NCBI GenBank assembly: GCA_029255685.2
Contig: CM055311.2
Location: 14,964,952-15,028,951 of the forward strand
Source: Silene conica
Taxonomy: Eukaryota; Streptophyta; Magnoliopsida; Caryophyllales; Caryophyllaceae
Direction of reading: 5' to 3'
DNA: 64,000 nt
Below the pieces are notes generated by a model that was not told the origin of the DNA, ran no database searches, and worked only from the letters and a program-made list of their open reading frames with translations. This document shows, one piece after another, positions 28,362 through 41,249 of this stretch. The stretch's first letter is position 1. Each line of letters begins with the position of its first letter. The position numbers were made by a program, and so were the translations under genes.

Positions 28362-30548
28362 TTAGGCGCCACCGATTAAACCAATTTCCAATCGTAAAGT
28401 CTCAAATAGTTCTCTAGCCAAAGGTTTAGTAACAATATCCGTCCATTGTTTTTCAGTACTAAAAAATTCCAACTTAATGTTTTTCTTTTCTACATGGTCA
28501 CGTAGGAAGTGATGTCTAATCTCTATGTGTTTTGTTCTCGAGTGCTGATCCGAGTTTTTAAATATTATAATAGCACTCGTATTGTCACATAATATAGGCA
28601 CACAACCTACGTCAATACCATAATCAAGTAATTGTTGTTTTAACCATAGTAGTTGGGAACATACCAGTGCGGCTGCAATATATTCTGCTTCTGCGGTTGA
28701 CAAAGCGACAGAATTCTTGGATGCCCATGATATAATACATGGTCCAACGAAGGTCACAAGCCCAGAAGTACTTTTCCTGTCTAAAGTACAACCTGCATAA
28801 TCCGCATCTGAATATCCTAATAGGTTAAAATTACATTCCATAGGATACCATAGATATAATTTTGATGTTCCGATTAGGTATCTTAGAATTCTCTTAACCG
28901 CAATCATATGCGATTCTTTTGGTGCAGATTGGAACCGAGCACAGACGCAGACACTAAACATTATATCTGGACGACTTGCAGTAAGATAAAGAAGTGAGCC
29001 GATCATACCTCTATAAGTAGTTTCATCTACTGACTTACCGTCCTCGTCTTTGGCGAGCTTCTTATCTGTTACCATTGGAGTAGGCATAGGATGAGAGGAT
29101 TCCATTCCGAATTTCTTTATTAACTCTTTGACGTATTTTTGTTGATGGAATTTGATACCCTCGTTCGTTTGTTGAATTTGTAGACCAAGGAAGAATTTTA
29201 ATTCTCCCATCATGCTCATCTCGAACTCGGATGTCATCAATTCTGAGAAGTACTGGCACAACTTTTTGTTAGTTGAGCCAAATATAATATCGTCAACGTA
29301 GATCTGGACTACTAGAAGGTCGGAATTCTTGCTTTTCAGAAATAGTGTCTTATCTACTGATCCTCTCTTGAATCCGCTTTCCAACAGAAACTTTGATAGT
29401 TTGTCGTACCATGCTCGAGGGGCCTGTTTCAGCCCGTAGAGAGCTTTGTCCAATCTGTACACATGGTCTTTTAGTTTGCTGTCAGGAAATCCAGGAGGTT
29501 GTTCGACATAGACTTCCTCCTGAAGATATCCGTTAAGGAATGCAGTTTTAACATCCATTTGAAATAATTTCATTCCTTTGTGTTCAGCAAATGCTATGAG
29601 CAAGCGAATTACTTCAAGGTGAGCAACAGGAGCGAAGGTTTCGTCATAATCGATCCCTTCCTGTTGATTGTATCCTTGAACGACCAATCTTGCTTTATTA
29701 CGTACGATGACTCCATAGTCATCTAATTTATTTCTGAACACCCATCTCGTTCCAATTACTGATCGATCTTTTGGGCGAGGAACGAGATGCCATACTTTAT
29801 TTCTTTCGAATTGTTGTAGCTCTTCTTGCATGGCGACTATCCAGTCAGGTTCTGCAAGAGCTTCTTTTATATTGGTAGGCTCAATTATGGAGAGAAAGGA
29901 GTAGAAGGAACAGAAGTTGTTTAAGCTTCTTCAAGTTTGAACTCCTTCTATAAGGCTTCCTATGATATTGTCCAGAGGATGAGAGCCTTTGTATATCCAG
30001 TTTCTTGACTGATCGTTTTCATTGTTGCTGCTTGACTCGGGATTTTGACTTGTTCCCCCTGAATCCAAACCAGGGTTTATAGGAGAGTCAGGTATAACTA
30101 TGACCTCTTCCCTTTGATTTTGATTCAAAGTTGTAGGTTCATTAGCTACAACTCTGGGTTCCAAGTCATTGGTTTGAGGGGTTATCTACAGTATCATCAA
30201 CTGTAGTTTCATCTCTCGCGCCGTTTCCTTCCAAATTAAGTTCATCGTTGATTCCTTGAATTTCGCCTTCATCGTTGATTTCTGTTTCTGGAGGATCTTC
30301 CCTTGACAACCGAAAGTCTGGTTCGTCTAGGTTTTCCTCTTCGTCTTGTAAAGGCTTGTCGAAGGCATTATTCTCATCAAAGATAACATGTATACTCTCT
30401 TCTATGCATAAGGTACGTTTATTAAAAACTTTATAGGCTTTACTATGATCAGAATATCCTATGAAAATTGCCTCATCACTTCTAGGGTCAAATTTGCTTA
30501 AGCGATTTTTACCATTGTTATGAACAAAGCATTTACTCCCAAAACATC
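28362..30548 (-). pseudogene. SIRE-2 pol, RT and RNase H part
   Basis: The frame at 28362-29831 encodes RT and RNase [73 protein letters not shown]. Upstream is the linker reading at 29931-30164. Compared with SIRE-1, codon CGA after GVQT has become TGA (about 29928-29930) and an extra G near 30176 shifts the frame. A further indel around 30600 breaks the connection with integrase. The protein cannot be made as one polypeptide. Confidence 0.82.
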
Positions 30549-31654
30549 TTAGGTGAGATATGTTAGGTTTACGACCACGTAAGAGTTCATAAGGTGTCTT
30601 TTTAAGGATAGGTCACGATTATGAATATAGCAAGCTGTACTAATAGCCTCGGCCCAAAAGTTTCTAGGAAGGCCACTACAAAGAAACATTGTTCTAGTCA
30701 TGTCTTCTAGGGTTCTGTTCCTGCGTTCTACTACTCCGTTTTGTTGTGGTGTTCTAGGTGCAAAGAAGTTATGTCCAACACCGTTGGATTTACAGAATTC
30801 AATAAAAGCATGGTTGTCAAATTCAGTTCCATGGTCAGTTTGAATAGTTACTAAATTAGATTTTAATTTGTTTTGGACAAGTTTCATGAGACCTACAAAT
30901 TCATCAAAAGTTTCATCTTTAGAATGAAGAAAGATTGGCCAAACAAATCTAGAATAATCATCAACTAGAACGAAAACATACCTGGAACCGCCTCTGCTTC
31001 TTACCTTCATAGGGCCACAGAGATCCATATGTACTAGTTCAAGAGCTTGGTTAGTACTTACTATTCTTTTTGGTTTGAAGGATGATTTGACGTGTTTACA
31101 TCGTGCACATGTGTCGCACATCTTTTCTTGGTCAAACTTGATCTTGGGAAGACCTTCGACCAAGTCCCATCTCTTCAACTTGCTAAGAATAGGAGAACTA
31201 ATATGACCAAATCTCTTATGCCAGAGACATGGATCGTCTAACGTAACTTTCATACATGAGAGAGAGTCAGTAGGCACAACGTTTAAATCAATCATATAAA
31301 CATTTTTCTTCCTATGACCTTCAAGAATAACTTTACTTGTACCTTCCAAAATTATACGACAAACATCTGTATGAAAGACAATTTTGTTTCCTTTGTCGCA
31401 TAACTGGGATATACTAATTAAGTTATGTTTAAGACCACTTACCAGATATACATCGCTAATAGAGTGAGAAGATGAGATGCCTATCTTACCGACACCTATT
31501 ACCTTTACCTTTTTGTTGTCTCCGAAGGTGACCTTTCCTCCGTCAATTGGTTTCAAGGTAGTGAATAGGTTGGTGTCGCCTGTCATGTGTCAAGAGCATC
31601 CACTGTCGAGGTACCATAGGTTATTCTCTTTAGCGATTATCTGCACAATATAAT
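30549..31654 (-). pseudogene. SIRE-2 pol, protease and integrase part
   Basis: The integrase core lost in SIRE-1 is present: pre-integrase LWHKRFGHISSP and CDTCARCKH, then MDLCGPM, VDDYSRFVWPIFL, QTDHGTEFDN and GVVERRNRTLED, giving the D, D and E of the catalytic triad. The protease motif just upstream reads DSGCS-stop-HMTGD: the Arg codon is TGA (about 31587-31589), so the frame is cut inside the protease active-site region. A frameshift near 30600 ends the integrase frame early. Confidence 0.85.
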
Positions 31655-33067
31655 TTAGAGACCGGTTTTAGGTACCCAAGCATACTTGGGTCCTTTAGAG
31701 TTAGTAACAATAAAGACATCTTCCTTTTTAACCCAGACTTGTCTTACTAGAGGTCTCTTGGATCTGTGGTAGTTAGGTTTTGTCGATCTAGTGTAAGTCT
31801 TTGGGTTTTGTTTCTTATAGGTTGTTGGTTTAGGAATTTGAGTGGTTCTATTTTTGTTTTCTGCGTAATTGAAGGACATATCATAGAACCATCTATGGTC
31901 ATTATTCCTTTTCTCAACATTGTCTTTATCACTCTCCTCACTGTCGATGATGGAGATAGAGTCATTTGGTATTCCTAGGGATTTTACAAATTTGACTCCA
32001 GTTTTGAAGTCGAGTGCATGTTTTACACAGTTTTCCCTTAGGTGTCCAGTGTGACCACAGTAAGTGCAAATTAAATATTCAGGCAAGTCTACATACTTTC
32101 TTTTTCTAAAGTCACGTTCATCTGGTTTTTGTTGACATTTAGAGTGGTCTCTCCTGCCATAGCACTCATGACCTAGACCCATCTTCATGTTGTTATCAGA
32201 TTGTTCGGTTAAGAAGTTTAGTACGTTAGTACTTCCTTCCCATTTCTCGTGAACCTTACGAGCATGAAGAAGAGGGTCTTTCAAAGAATTTATTTCCTTT
32301 ATGCAGGAGGAGTGGTCAACATTGTTGTGTTCTTTCAAGTCTTGAATATCTTTATTAAAATTGAACACGATTTGCGCATGTTCCCTTTTAATTTTGGATA
32401 AGTTGAATTCTAGATCCATGATTTTTTGCTCGAGGATTTCAACTTTTTCTAGATGAGTTTCATCTACAACAACTGGTGTAGGTTTACTCTTTAGAAGTTC
32501 ATTAGACCTTTTTAGATCTGAGGTTATAGCTTCATTGGCTATAATCTTAGATTCAAGCTCTTTATTGTTGAGTTTCAATTTTGAGATTACAGTTTCATTG
32601 GCTGTAACTTTAGACTCAAGAATTTTCTTCTCAGACATCACTGCCTCCAATTTAATATTAGTATCAATGTTAACTTTGGATTTCAGTTTCTTAGCTTTGG
32701 TCTTTAAGAGTTGATTTTCCTCTGCAATGTCAAGGATATGTTCCTTCAACTCGTCTATTTCAAGACTTTGTTCGTGACATTGGTCCAAGGTTTGTTCAAA
32801 ATATTGAATTAAAGCAGACTTAGATAAATTCTTAACTTGACTCTTAAGCTGTAAAAAGTTTACCTCTTGGTCTTCATCATCTGAATCAGATTCTCCGTAG
32901 AGGCAAAATTGTGATGAGTCATGATCGTCGGAGATAAGGTCCAAACTGACGTTGCTTAGGCACAGGTTAGCGACTTCCTCTTCCTCTGAGTCTTCGTCAT
33001 CTTCGGAATCCAATTCTCCCCAACAAGATGCGAGCATAACATTTTTGAACTCAGTCTTGGTCTTATC
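31655..33067 (-). pseudogene. SIRE-2 Gag, C-terminal part
   Basis: About 470 codons matching the C-terminal 60% of SIRE-1 Gag, from TDKTKTEFKNVMLASCWGEL to AWVPKTGL. They include the acidic stretch, the coiled-coil-like middle and the second zinc knuckle CTYCGHTGHLRENC. The N-terminal capsid and first knuckle are missing because Copia-B(-) starts at 33068. The frame continues into the Copia-B LTR to an ATG at 33142, giving a chance fusion with about 25 LTR-encoded residues. Confidence 0.85.
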
Positions 33068-34066
33068 TGTGGGGAATATAACATGTATTCGCCCTAAACA
33101 TGAAGGATTATAACGAATTTTACAGTTGTGAATTATGGTCATAAGATAATTAAAAACATGAAAAAGAATATAACCTTTGGTCCTTGTGCTAATGGCCTAA
33201 GAATAGGAATTAAAGCAAATTCTCTCCTATAACTTGCACCCAAGACTTGATTGAGACTATGCCGCGTGTGCTAGAAAGGCTCTCCAATTGCCTTGCAATA
33301 TGGGGAGAGTTTTTGTGAGGTTTTAGATGTGAGATCTAGGTTTTGGGAAAAGGCAGTTCTCAAAACCCTAATTCTTGAGATGTGTGAATTATCAATCAAC
33401 CAGTAGTCCACATAAGGAGAACAACTCTCCTTATGTATACTACACGGTCGGCCGAACGGGTTTAGGGTAAGGGTGGTCTTTTTCCACTCTTACCTTATTC
33501 CCTTGCGTGATTCGACCCGATATGCTAAATATTATTCGCGGGTATTTATTATAAATCGTACACAAGTTATCAGATATTAATTCAGTCGATACATTAATAA
33601 TGGTCTGATGAAATTACGATATTGTATAATTACCCAATTAATATAATTGTTTATATTAATACGTGAATACAATATTTAATTAAATGTAAGCGTTTATATT
33701 TAATTATACGAAATGATCATGTAATCCGTATCAGCTAAAATTATTTAATCTGTATTAAATAATAATCTCAACATCTTATTGACCAATTTAATAGTCAATT
33801 TCTCTGACTAACTGTTTAGTCGTATCCGGCATAAATGTGACTGTATTTTCATACCTTCACATCTCTCAAACGTGTCCTATAGGTGTGACGTATAGGGACC
33901 AGTTGATCACCGCCATCCGTATGACAATAACGTCAAACTTATCTAGCAAGCCAACCGTTATTGATAAACGTGGATCAACTGATAATAATACTGAAGTATG
34001 CCCTTGTGATCCTTTAAGAGATTTAGTAAGTCATTGTACTAATTGTCAAGGACACCAGCCCCAACA
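33068..34066 (-). repeat. Copia-B(-) 3' LTR
   Basis: A 999 bp LTR with TGTGGGGAATA...CCCCAACA ends. On the minus strand it starts TGTTGGGGCTGGTGTCC, like both Copia-B(+) LTRs. Confidence 0.92.
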
Positions 34067-34930
34067 ATCTCCCACTTGTCCGTACAAGGGTATGTGCAAT
34101 GATGTTATCACACTACATGTGGAGGACACAAGCTCCAACAAACTCCCACTTGTCCGTACAAGTGTAGGTGCGATAACCGATTCTCATATCCTTTTAAAAT
34201 TTCTCCCACTCAATGTAAGACAATTTGCAAATCCGCATTCGCAAAGGTCGTATCTCACAAGCGATCTGTATCAAGAGTGGTTTCCCCGACTAGAGAGAAA
34301 CTTAACTGATAAAACGAATCTGTATTCGAGCATGGCCATGCATTTTAGTTACTACTCCTCGAGTGGCCCTGAGAAATGATAAAATCCTGATAAGGGTTTG
34401 GATATTTCCCTCAACTCGAATCCTGCAGATGTAAGCGCAGCATGAAATAACCCAGAAAAAATCCTCTTGGCCCCTGTTACGGAAGACCGTGGGAAAGAAA
34501 CCAAAGTTACCCAAAATCTGCCTTAATCTCAAGAGACAGTTGAAAGTCAAAAGACTCGACTCTAAGGAACACTATGGAGGTCCTATCCACGACCTGGCAC
34601 CTAATGTTACAAAACATTTAGGACTCCATAACGTTGTCACTGGGTGTCTTACGAGATATCCGTATAACTCGCCTTTGTGATTGGTCAGTCAACTGTTTGA
34701 CTTATGGCTCGTTGAACCCACCATCAACCAACGTCACAAAATGATTACCTGAGTTATCAGCTCAAGTGGGTAATCAAGGACCAAAACGATGTAATGTTAA
34801 TCAGTTCACTTTGTGGTGTTCAAAATTGGCGTACAATTCCACATGAAAAACAAAACATTATATATCATAACAATGAGGTTGAATAGAGTACACGAGAAAA
34901 TGAATTATTACATGAATTCATAAAAGAGTA
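34067..34930. other. Copia-B(-) 3' tail with duplicated polypurine tracts
   Basis: On the minus strand AGTGGGAGAT abuts the LTR (34067-34076). A second copy, GGACAAGTGGGAGTTTGTTG, lies about 70 bases upstream (about 34137-34156), and a third AGTGGGAGA at about 34202. The rest is non-coding but conserved with Copia-B(+) and partly with Copia-C (block CTCGAGTGGCCCTGAGA near 34358). Confidence 0.7.
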
Positions 34931-37060
34931 CTACAACTTAGGAACACATCTAATTCCCATGGAATGAATGTGCCCTTCATGCTTATCACGTGGTAATGCT
35001 TTTGTGAGAGGATCAGCTATGTTGTCATCCGTAGCGATCTTATCAATGAAAATCTCCTTTTGCTCCACGTAATCTCTGATTAGATGAGCTTTCCGGTGTA
35101 CATGTCTAGCTTTGTTTCTAGACTTATGCTCCTTTGCTTGGAAGATGGCACCTTTATTGTCACAATAAACGGTGATTGGGTCATTCGAACTAGGCACTAC
35201 GGATAGTCCTTGTAAGAATTGACGCATCCATATTGCTTCCTTAGCTGCTTCCGAAGCGGCATAGTACTCGGACTCAGTTGTAGAATCTGCTGTAACACTC
35301 TGTTTAGAACTTTTCCAGCTGACAGCAGCGCCATTAAGAGTAAAAACGAATCCAGACTGAGATTTCGAGTCGTCTCGATCTGTTTGGAAGCTAGCATCTG
35401 CGTAACCCGTGGCTCAGAGCGTCGAGTCGCCTCCGTAAGTCAATCCCCAATCTTTAGTCCTCCGTAGGTACTTAAGAATGTTTTTCACGGCCATCCAGTG
35501 TTGTTCACCTGGATGAGCTTGGAATCGGCTTGTCATACTCAATGCATATGCAACGTCTGGACGTGTGCATATCATGGCATACATGATCGATCCTATAGCC
35601 GAAGCATAAGGAATCCGACTCATGCGCTCTTTCTCTTCCAATGTCTTAGCTTCTTGAGACTTGCTCAAGTGATGCCCAGTAGTCATAGGAAGGAACCCTT
35701 TCTTAGAGTTCGTCATGCTGAATCTCTCTAGGATCTTATCTATATAAGACTTCTGACTGAGAGACAACATCCGTCGTGATCTATCCCTGTAGATACGGAT
35801 GCCCAAAATTCTTTGTGCCTCTCCAAGATCTTTCATCTGGAAATGGTTTTTCAACAATGCTTTAACCGAAGAACGGAGAGGTATGTCATTCCCAATCAAG
35901 AGTATGTCATCGACATACAGTACTAGGAAGACAATCTTGCTCCCACTCGACTTGATATAGAGACAAGGTTCCTCGACTGATCGAATGAATCCATTCTGTT
36001 TTATCACTTGGTCGAAGCGATGATTCCAACTCCGTGATGCTTGCTTAAGTCCATAGATGGAACGCTTAAGCTTGCAAACCTTCTTATGATGTTCCGGATC
36101 AATAAAACCCTCGGGTTGTACCATGTACAACTCTTCCTCCAAATAACCGTTTAAGAAGGCGGTTTTAACGTCCATTTGCCAGATTTCATAGTCGTGAAAT
36201 GCGGCGATCGCTAAGATAATCCGAATGGAACGTAGCATGACTACGGGTGCAAAGATCTCATCGTAGTGCAAGCCTGGCACTTGAGTAAAACCTTTAGAAA
36301 CTATTCTTGCCTTGTGGATATCTTGTTGTCCTTCCACGGAATGCTTTATCTTGTAAAGCCATTTGCATTGAAGGGGACGTACCTTTGCAGGTAGGTCCAT
36401 AAGATCCCAACCGTTGTTCTCATACATGGAGTCCATCTCGGATTGCATGGCTTCTAGCCATAGCTTTGAGTCATAACTGGTCATGGCACCTTTATAGGTT
36501 GTGGGTTCATTACCCTCTAGGAGTAAGACGTCATCTATATCATGTTCCTCGACCATACCAATGTATCTGTCCGGAGGAATAGAGACTCTTCCCGACCTCC
36601 TAGGTTCCTCAGAAATATCTACCGCAGCCGAGGTTGAAGGAATTGTTTCCTCCAATGGTTGCTCGGTATTTGGTTCTTGAATCTCCGATAAATCGAAGGT
36701 TCTATTACTCGACTTGTTCTCGAGAAATTCTTTTTCTAAGAACGTCGCACTAGCCGCAACAAAAACACATTGTTCGGTTGGCGAGTAGAAGTAATGACCA
36801 GAAGTTCCTTTTGGATAGCATATAAAGTATGTCTTGACTGATCGCGGGCCGAGCTTATCCTCGTGTCTCCACTTGACATAAGCCTCGCAGCCCCAAACCC
36901 GAATAAAGGACAAGTTAGGGACCGTTCCCTTCCATAATTCGTATGGAGTCTTGTCAACAGCTTTAGACGGACTTCGGTTAAGTACTAGAGCGGCTGACAA
37001 AAGAGCATAGCCCCACAATGAATCAGGTACAACGGTGTGACTCATCATGGATCGAACCAT
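34931..37060 (-). pseudogene. Copia-B(-) pol, RT and RNase H
   Basis: From 37060 down: the end of integrase, then RT with [53 protein letters not shown] and YVDDILLIGND, then RNase H. Compared with Copia-B(+), the codon for Cys in LCATGY is TGA (about 35412), a stop just before the RNase H motif GYADASF. After it the frame is again open to the normal end at 34931 ([20 protein letters not shown]). Upstream, an Arg codon AGA has become TGA in SERR-NRTLLD (about 37066-37068). Otherwise it follows the plus copy closely. Confidence 0.85.
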
Positions 37061-37489
37061 ATCAAGTAAAGTTCGATTTCACCGTTCGGACACATCATTT
37101 AATTGTGGTGTTCCAGGTGGAGTCAACTGTAGAACGATGCCACAGTCTTTATTAAGGTGTTGATCAAACTCTTGAGAAAGATATTCGCCACCACGATCAG
37201 ACCGAAGTGCTTTAATCTTTCTGCCCAGTTGGTTCTGTACCCGATTCTGGTATTCTTTGAACTTGTCAAAGGATTCACTTTTATGTTTCATTAAGTAGAC
37301 ATAGCCATATCTACTCAAATCATCCGTGAAAGTGATGAAATACCTATAGCCTTCTCGTGCGTTGATCGACATAGGGCCACATACATCCGTATGTATGAGT
37401 CCTAATAGGTCGGCAGCGCGCATTCCAACACCTTTGAAAGAAATACGAGTCATCTTTCCGATGAGACATGCCATATGATTCAAAATCAA
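37061..37489 (-). pseudogene. Copia-B(-) pol, integrase core
   Basis: This contains IHTDVCGPMSINAREGYRYF, YGYVYLMKHKSESFDKF, LRSDRGGEYLSQEFD and GTPQLNDVSER, so D, D and E of the integrase are in place. It is separated from the protease/pre-integrase frame by an 11-base deletion at about 37470 and from RT by a TGA. Where Copia-B(+) has CAG-to-TAG at its internal stop, this copy still has CAG. Confidence 0.82.
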
Positions 37490-38957
37490 AGGCCGAGATA
37501 GCTACATTCTGCATGAGCTGTTTTACGCGTTTCTCATTTATATGTCCCATACGACAATGCCATAGATAAGTTTGATCTTTGTCACCAACCTTTAATCTCT
37601 TGTTATTCACATGTAATATTTCGGTGGTTTGATCTAAAACATAAATTCCATTCATGGAAACTGCCTTGCCATAAATCATATTGTGTAACGAGAAAATACA
37701 GCTATTATTCTCTATTACAAATGAAAAACCAAGTTTGTCAAGTGCTGAAACTGAAATAATGTTTTTGGATAAACTAGGAACATAATAACAATTATATAAA
37801 GATAACTCGAATCCACTTGGAAGCTGGATTACGTATGTTCCCCTCGAGTCTGCAGCAACATGTGCCCCATTCCCGACACGCAGGTCAACCTCACCCTTGA
37901 TGAGGGGTTCTTGGTTTCGGAGGCCCTGCACATGATTACATAGATGAGAACCACAACCATTATCTAATACCCAAGTTCCGTAACTTGCATGGTTAATCTC
38001 AATCATTTGAATAAAAGAAGAAGAAGAAGACATACCAACAGGAATAACGCGACCTGCCTTAATGTCCTCACGATACACGGGGCATGTGCGCCTCCAATGC
38101 CCAGTCTTGTGGCAATGGTGGCATTCCATGCTTGTATCCTTACTCTTTGTCTCGCCCTGTGAGTTGCTCGACTCACTTGACCCACTCTTAGTGAATCCTG
38201 ACTTCTTGAACTTGGGCTTACCTACTGCTAGGTCGCCCTGAGCTTTAGCCTTTCCCTTACCCTTACCCTTACTGGAGATAATGAGAACATCTTGCTTCAC
38301 GCTCCCACTTAATTTCAGATCCTTCTCGGTCTTTACGAGAAGGGAGTGGAGCTCATGAGGAGTCTTCTTCATGTCGTTCATGTAATAGTTGGCCCTAAAG
38401 AGGGCGAACCCATCATGAAGCGAATGAAGCATTCGATCAACGATTATGTTCTCACTGATCTTGTAGTTTAGGGCCTCCAGTTTCTCGATATTCTCAATCA
38501 TGTTGAGAATTTGTGGGCTAACAGCTTGGCCCTTCTGGAGTTTCGCCTCAAAGAAGCGACAGGTATGCTCATAAGAAACGATTCTCGGAGCTTTCGAGAA
38601 TTCGTTAGTGAGCGTGGTGAAAATCTTGTTTGCACCATGGGAGATGAAGCGTCTTTGCAAATTGGATTCCATTGCATAGATGAGTACGTTCTTTATCGCA
38701 CCCGCTTCCATGACGAAGTCGCTATGAGCGCGAACTTCGTTAGCTCTAGCTCCAGTTCCTGGGTGTGCCGGAATGGGCTCAGTTAAGTACTTGAGCTTTC
38801 CGTCAGCAATGGCAGCATTCCGTAGTGCTGCCTCCCAGTCAGAGAAGTTTGACCCATCATTCCTCAGTCTAGTAGACTGATTCATGGAGTCCATGAAGGC
38901 TTTTAGCCAGGATTCACGTGCTAGCTTGGCACTTGGCATTGGGTCTTCACCAGCCAT
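37344..38957 (-). pseudogene. Copia-B(-) Gag, protease and pre-integrase
   Basis: The frame begins MAGEDPMPSAKLARESWLKA at 38957. The capsid-like part (residues 1-230) is followed by a Lys/Gly-rich basic stretch (KGKGKGKAKAQGD), the zinc knuckle CHHCHKTGHWRRTC near residue 279, a protease-like WVLDNGCGSHLC near 330 (Asp-Thr-Gly changed to Asp-Asn-Gly) and the pre-integrase LWHCRMGHINEKR. An 11-base deletion at about 37470 removes TCESC coding and shifts the frame, so the last 50 codons overlap the integrase in the wrong frame. Confidence 0.85.
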
Positions 38958-39648
38958 TAGATATACAGCAGTTTAAATGATCGTGTTCTACACTGAAAAA
39001 GAAGATAAAACCAAAACCATATAAGCAACTCATCGTTGTGATTTAAGTCTATTTTAAATTTTATTTAAACTCGTAGACTCATGCATTTATATAATTGATC
39101 TCCCTCAATAATTATATAAATGATCCCAAGACTCAATTTCCGTATATTGATAAGCCCACAGCTTGGCTAATTCCACCGTTGGAACTCTTGGTCGATAGAT
39201 TTCCGTAAATCCTATCTATTAGTCCATCACAGTCGCTAGATAGTATCGAGTGACCACAATGTTGAGATAAAATAAATCATCTGTTCCCACTTACCCGACG
39301 TAGAAGGGGTCATATTATGCCTACCGACGAAGAAGGGATTCATGGGAGTCTGATTTATAAACACTAGTCTCAATTTTTGGTTATACGAGGAAGACCCCAT
39401 CAACTTATATTTATCCATTTTAAGTGAACTAATATCTAGCATTTGCGTGAATGAATGAAGTAAAGTGATGGCTTTGCATGTGACACGTGACATCTGTGTG
39501 TCATAGAAAACTAACGCGTATACCTCTACATGAGTCGGTTTTCAGGCATGTTATATAGGTGGTTTGGTTTTAGGCGGAATATGATGCAAGCTATTATCGA
39601 TGAAAGCATAAAAATAAATGCAATAAACGTAAATAAAAGTCCTAGTGT
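38958..39648 (-). other. Copia-B(-) leader, gag-proximal part
   Basis: Untranslated leader homologous to 48320-49021 of Copia-B(+), without coding. The final AGTGT (39644-39648) is the target of the nested gypsy element. Confidence 0.8.
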
Positions 39649-40383
39649 TGTAAAACCCCTCGCGAAAGCGGAAAATTAAAACATTGAAAGTACTAAAAAT
39701 GCAGCGGAATTAAAACTTTTTAACATAAACATGCGAGGTGAATTAAACTGAAAACTGAAACTGACATAAACCGAAATAGATAAGTAACAATTCTAAGTAC
39801 GAAAACCAAATATATACAACAGCCTGGGATGGAACATCCCTACAGGCACCAAACGTATACTGTATCAAAACAAATAGTCTAGCTAATCGATGAAAGTGTA
39901 AATCATATGATGAAAGGATCATAACTCGCTAGCTCTCAAGTGAACCCCGCCAACCTGCATGTACCTACATACATGAAAACATGTACGCCACAATCAGTGG
40001 GGAGTGACTAGAGTTCTCCTAGCCACCTTTTGTAACGATACGTAACAAGTAAAGCAATACAGAATACTCCAGCATATATAAAGATGTGAAGTATAACAAT
40101 ATCTCAACATCTGATCTCATACTATCATGCAATACTAATGCACGGCTCTCAGCCAACTTCGGAAACTATTTGGAAGGAGAGCCGGTTTCCCTTCCGGTTG
40201 CCCGGCCGGGGATCTTTCAATCCAAACCATTTACGAAACTGACTAAAGGGTCATCCAATGCCTTGGATGAACAATAACAAAGTCAAACATTATACTCATC
40301 AATAACCGCATCTGAAACATCAATATAAACTTCTATATCTAACACTGTACCAATGCTAGGCAAGCAGATAAATTCAACAAGTA

Positions 40384-40940
40384 TAAGGTTCAACGGTCAA
40401 CTTAAGACATAACCTATATACCAAAACATTCAGCAAGTAAGAAGGTTCAGCGGTCAACTTAAGACATAACCTAATTACCAATCATTCAGCAAGTAAGAAA
40501 GTTCAGCGGTCAACTTAAGACATAACCTAATTACCAATCAGCAAGACACTAGACTCAGAGGCCAACTTAAGGCATAGACTAGCACCCAAAAGTAAAGGAC
40601 TCAGAGGCCAGCTTAAGGCATGTCCCTTCACTACATCACAAGATACTAAACTCAGAGGCCAGCTTAAGGCATGTTCTAGCATCAAACATCTGCACTCCGA
40701 GTGAGGTGTTACGACCTAAATGCCCCGTTGTGCAGCTGCTCTACTCGTCAGACTCAGAGGCCAACTTAAGGCATGTTCCAACGCGATCACAACAAACATG
40801 TCTGGACTCAGACGCCAGCTTAAGGCATGTCCCAGACACGACAAACATACACATATAGGGCTCAGAGGCCAGCTTAAGGCATATCCCCATATATGACAAC
40901 AAGCTCATGTATTAAGCCAGAGGCCAGCTTAAGGCATACC
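40384..40940. repeat. Tandem repeat array in the gypsy LTR, core GGCCAGCTTAAGGCATG
   Basis: Ten units, mostly 45-57 bp apart with one long unit of about 100 bp, carry CTCAGAGGCCAGCTTAAGGC or the variant TTCAGCGGTCAACTTAAGAC. The core contains CTTAAG. The array is absent from the other LTR of the same element. Confidence 0.85.
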
Positions 40941-41249
40941 TTAATACGCATCAAAACAATATCATCCAAATCTAGAGACTAATCTATAGTTCTAAACTTG
41001 TATATTCCTAATCAACACTTAATTGACCCCGGGAACTAAGTTGAGGAAGAGCCGGTTTCCCTTTCGGTTACCCGGCCGGGGGGTCTCTATCCTTTCTCCA
41101 TTCCCGAACCCAATGTAGTATCGCCCATCCTCCGGGATCTCAGATACATATCAAAGATACAAGGAACGAGTTTCAATCAAAACCAATTAGCCGTTTAAAA
41201 GTTACGAACGAATTACGAATTCGAAACAAAAATAAGCTTCAGGGGTCCC

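Larger units (their letters stand above)
24106..33067 (-). mobile_element. SIRE-2: older SIRE/Maximus-like copia element, minus strand, 3' two thirds
   Basis: This has the same family layout as SIRE-1. The 3' LTR is at 24106-25620, followed on the plus strand by a PPT, an env-like ORF, RNase H/RT, integrase, protease and gag. Gag is cut at 33067, where Copia-B(-) begins. The remaining gag, PBS and 5' LTR must lie right of the window. The env-like ORF and integrase are better preserved than in SIRE-1, but frameshifts and stop codons are scattered through pol. Its LTR differs clearly from that of SIRE-1, for instance a G6 instead of G13-18 tract and many substitutions. Confidence 0.9.

Noticed and set aside
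34302..34550. 82-codon ORF in the Copia-B tail, partly conserved in Copia-C
   Set aside because: Indels between Copia-B and Copia-C break the frame, so conservation is not of a protein.
40384..40940. CRISPR-like array
   Set aside because: Units are tandem and diverged with unequal 'spacers' that are part of the repeat, inside a plant LTR; no cas genes.
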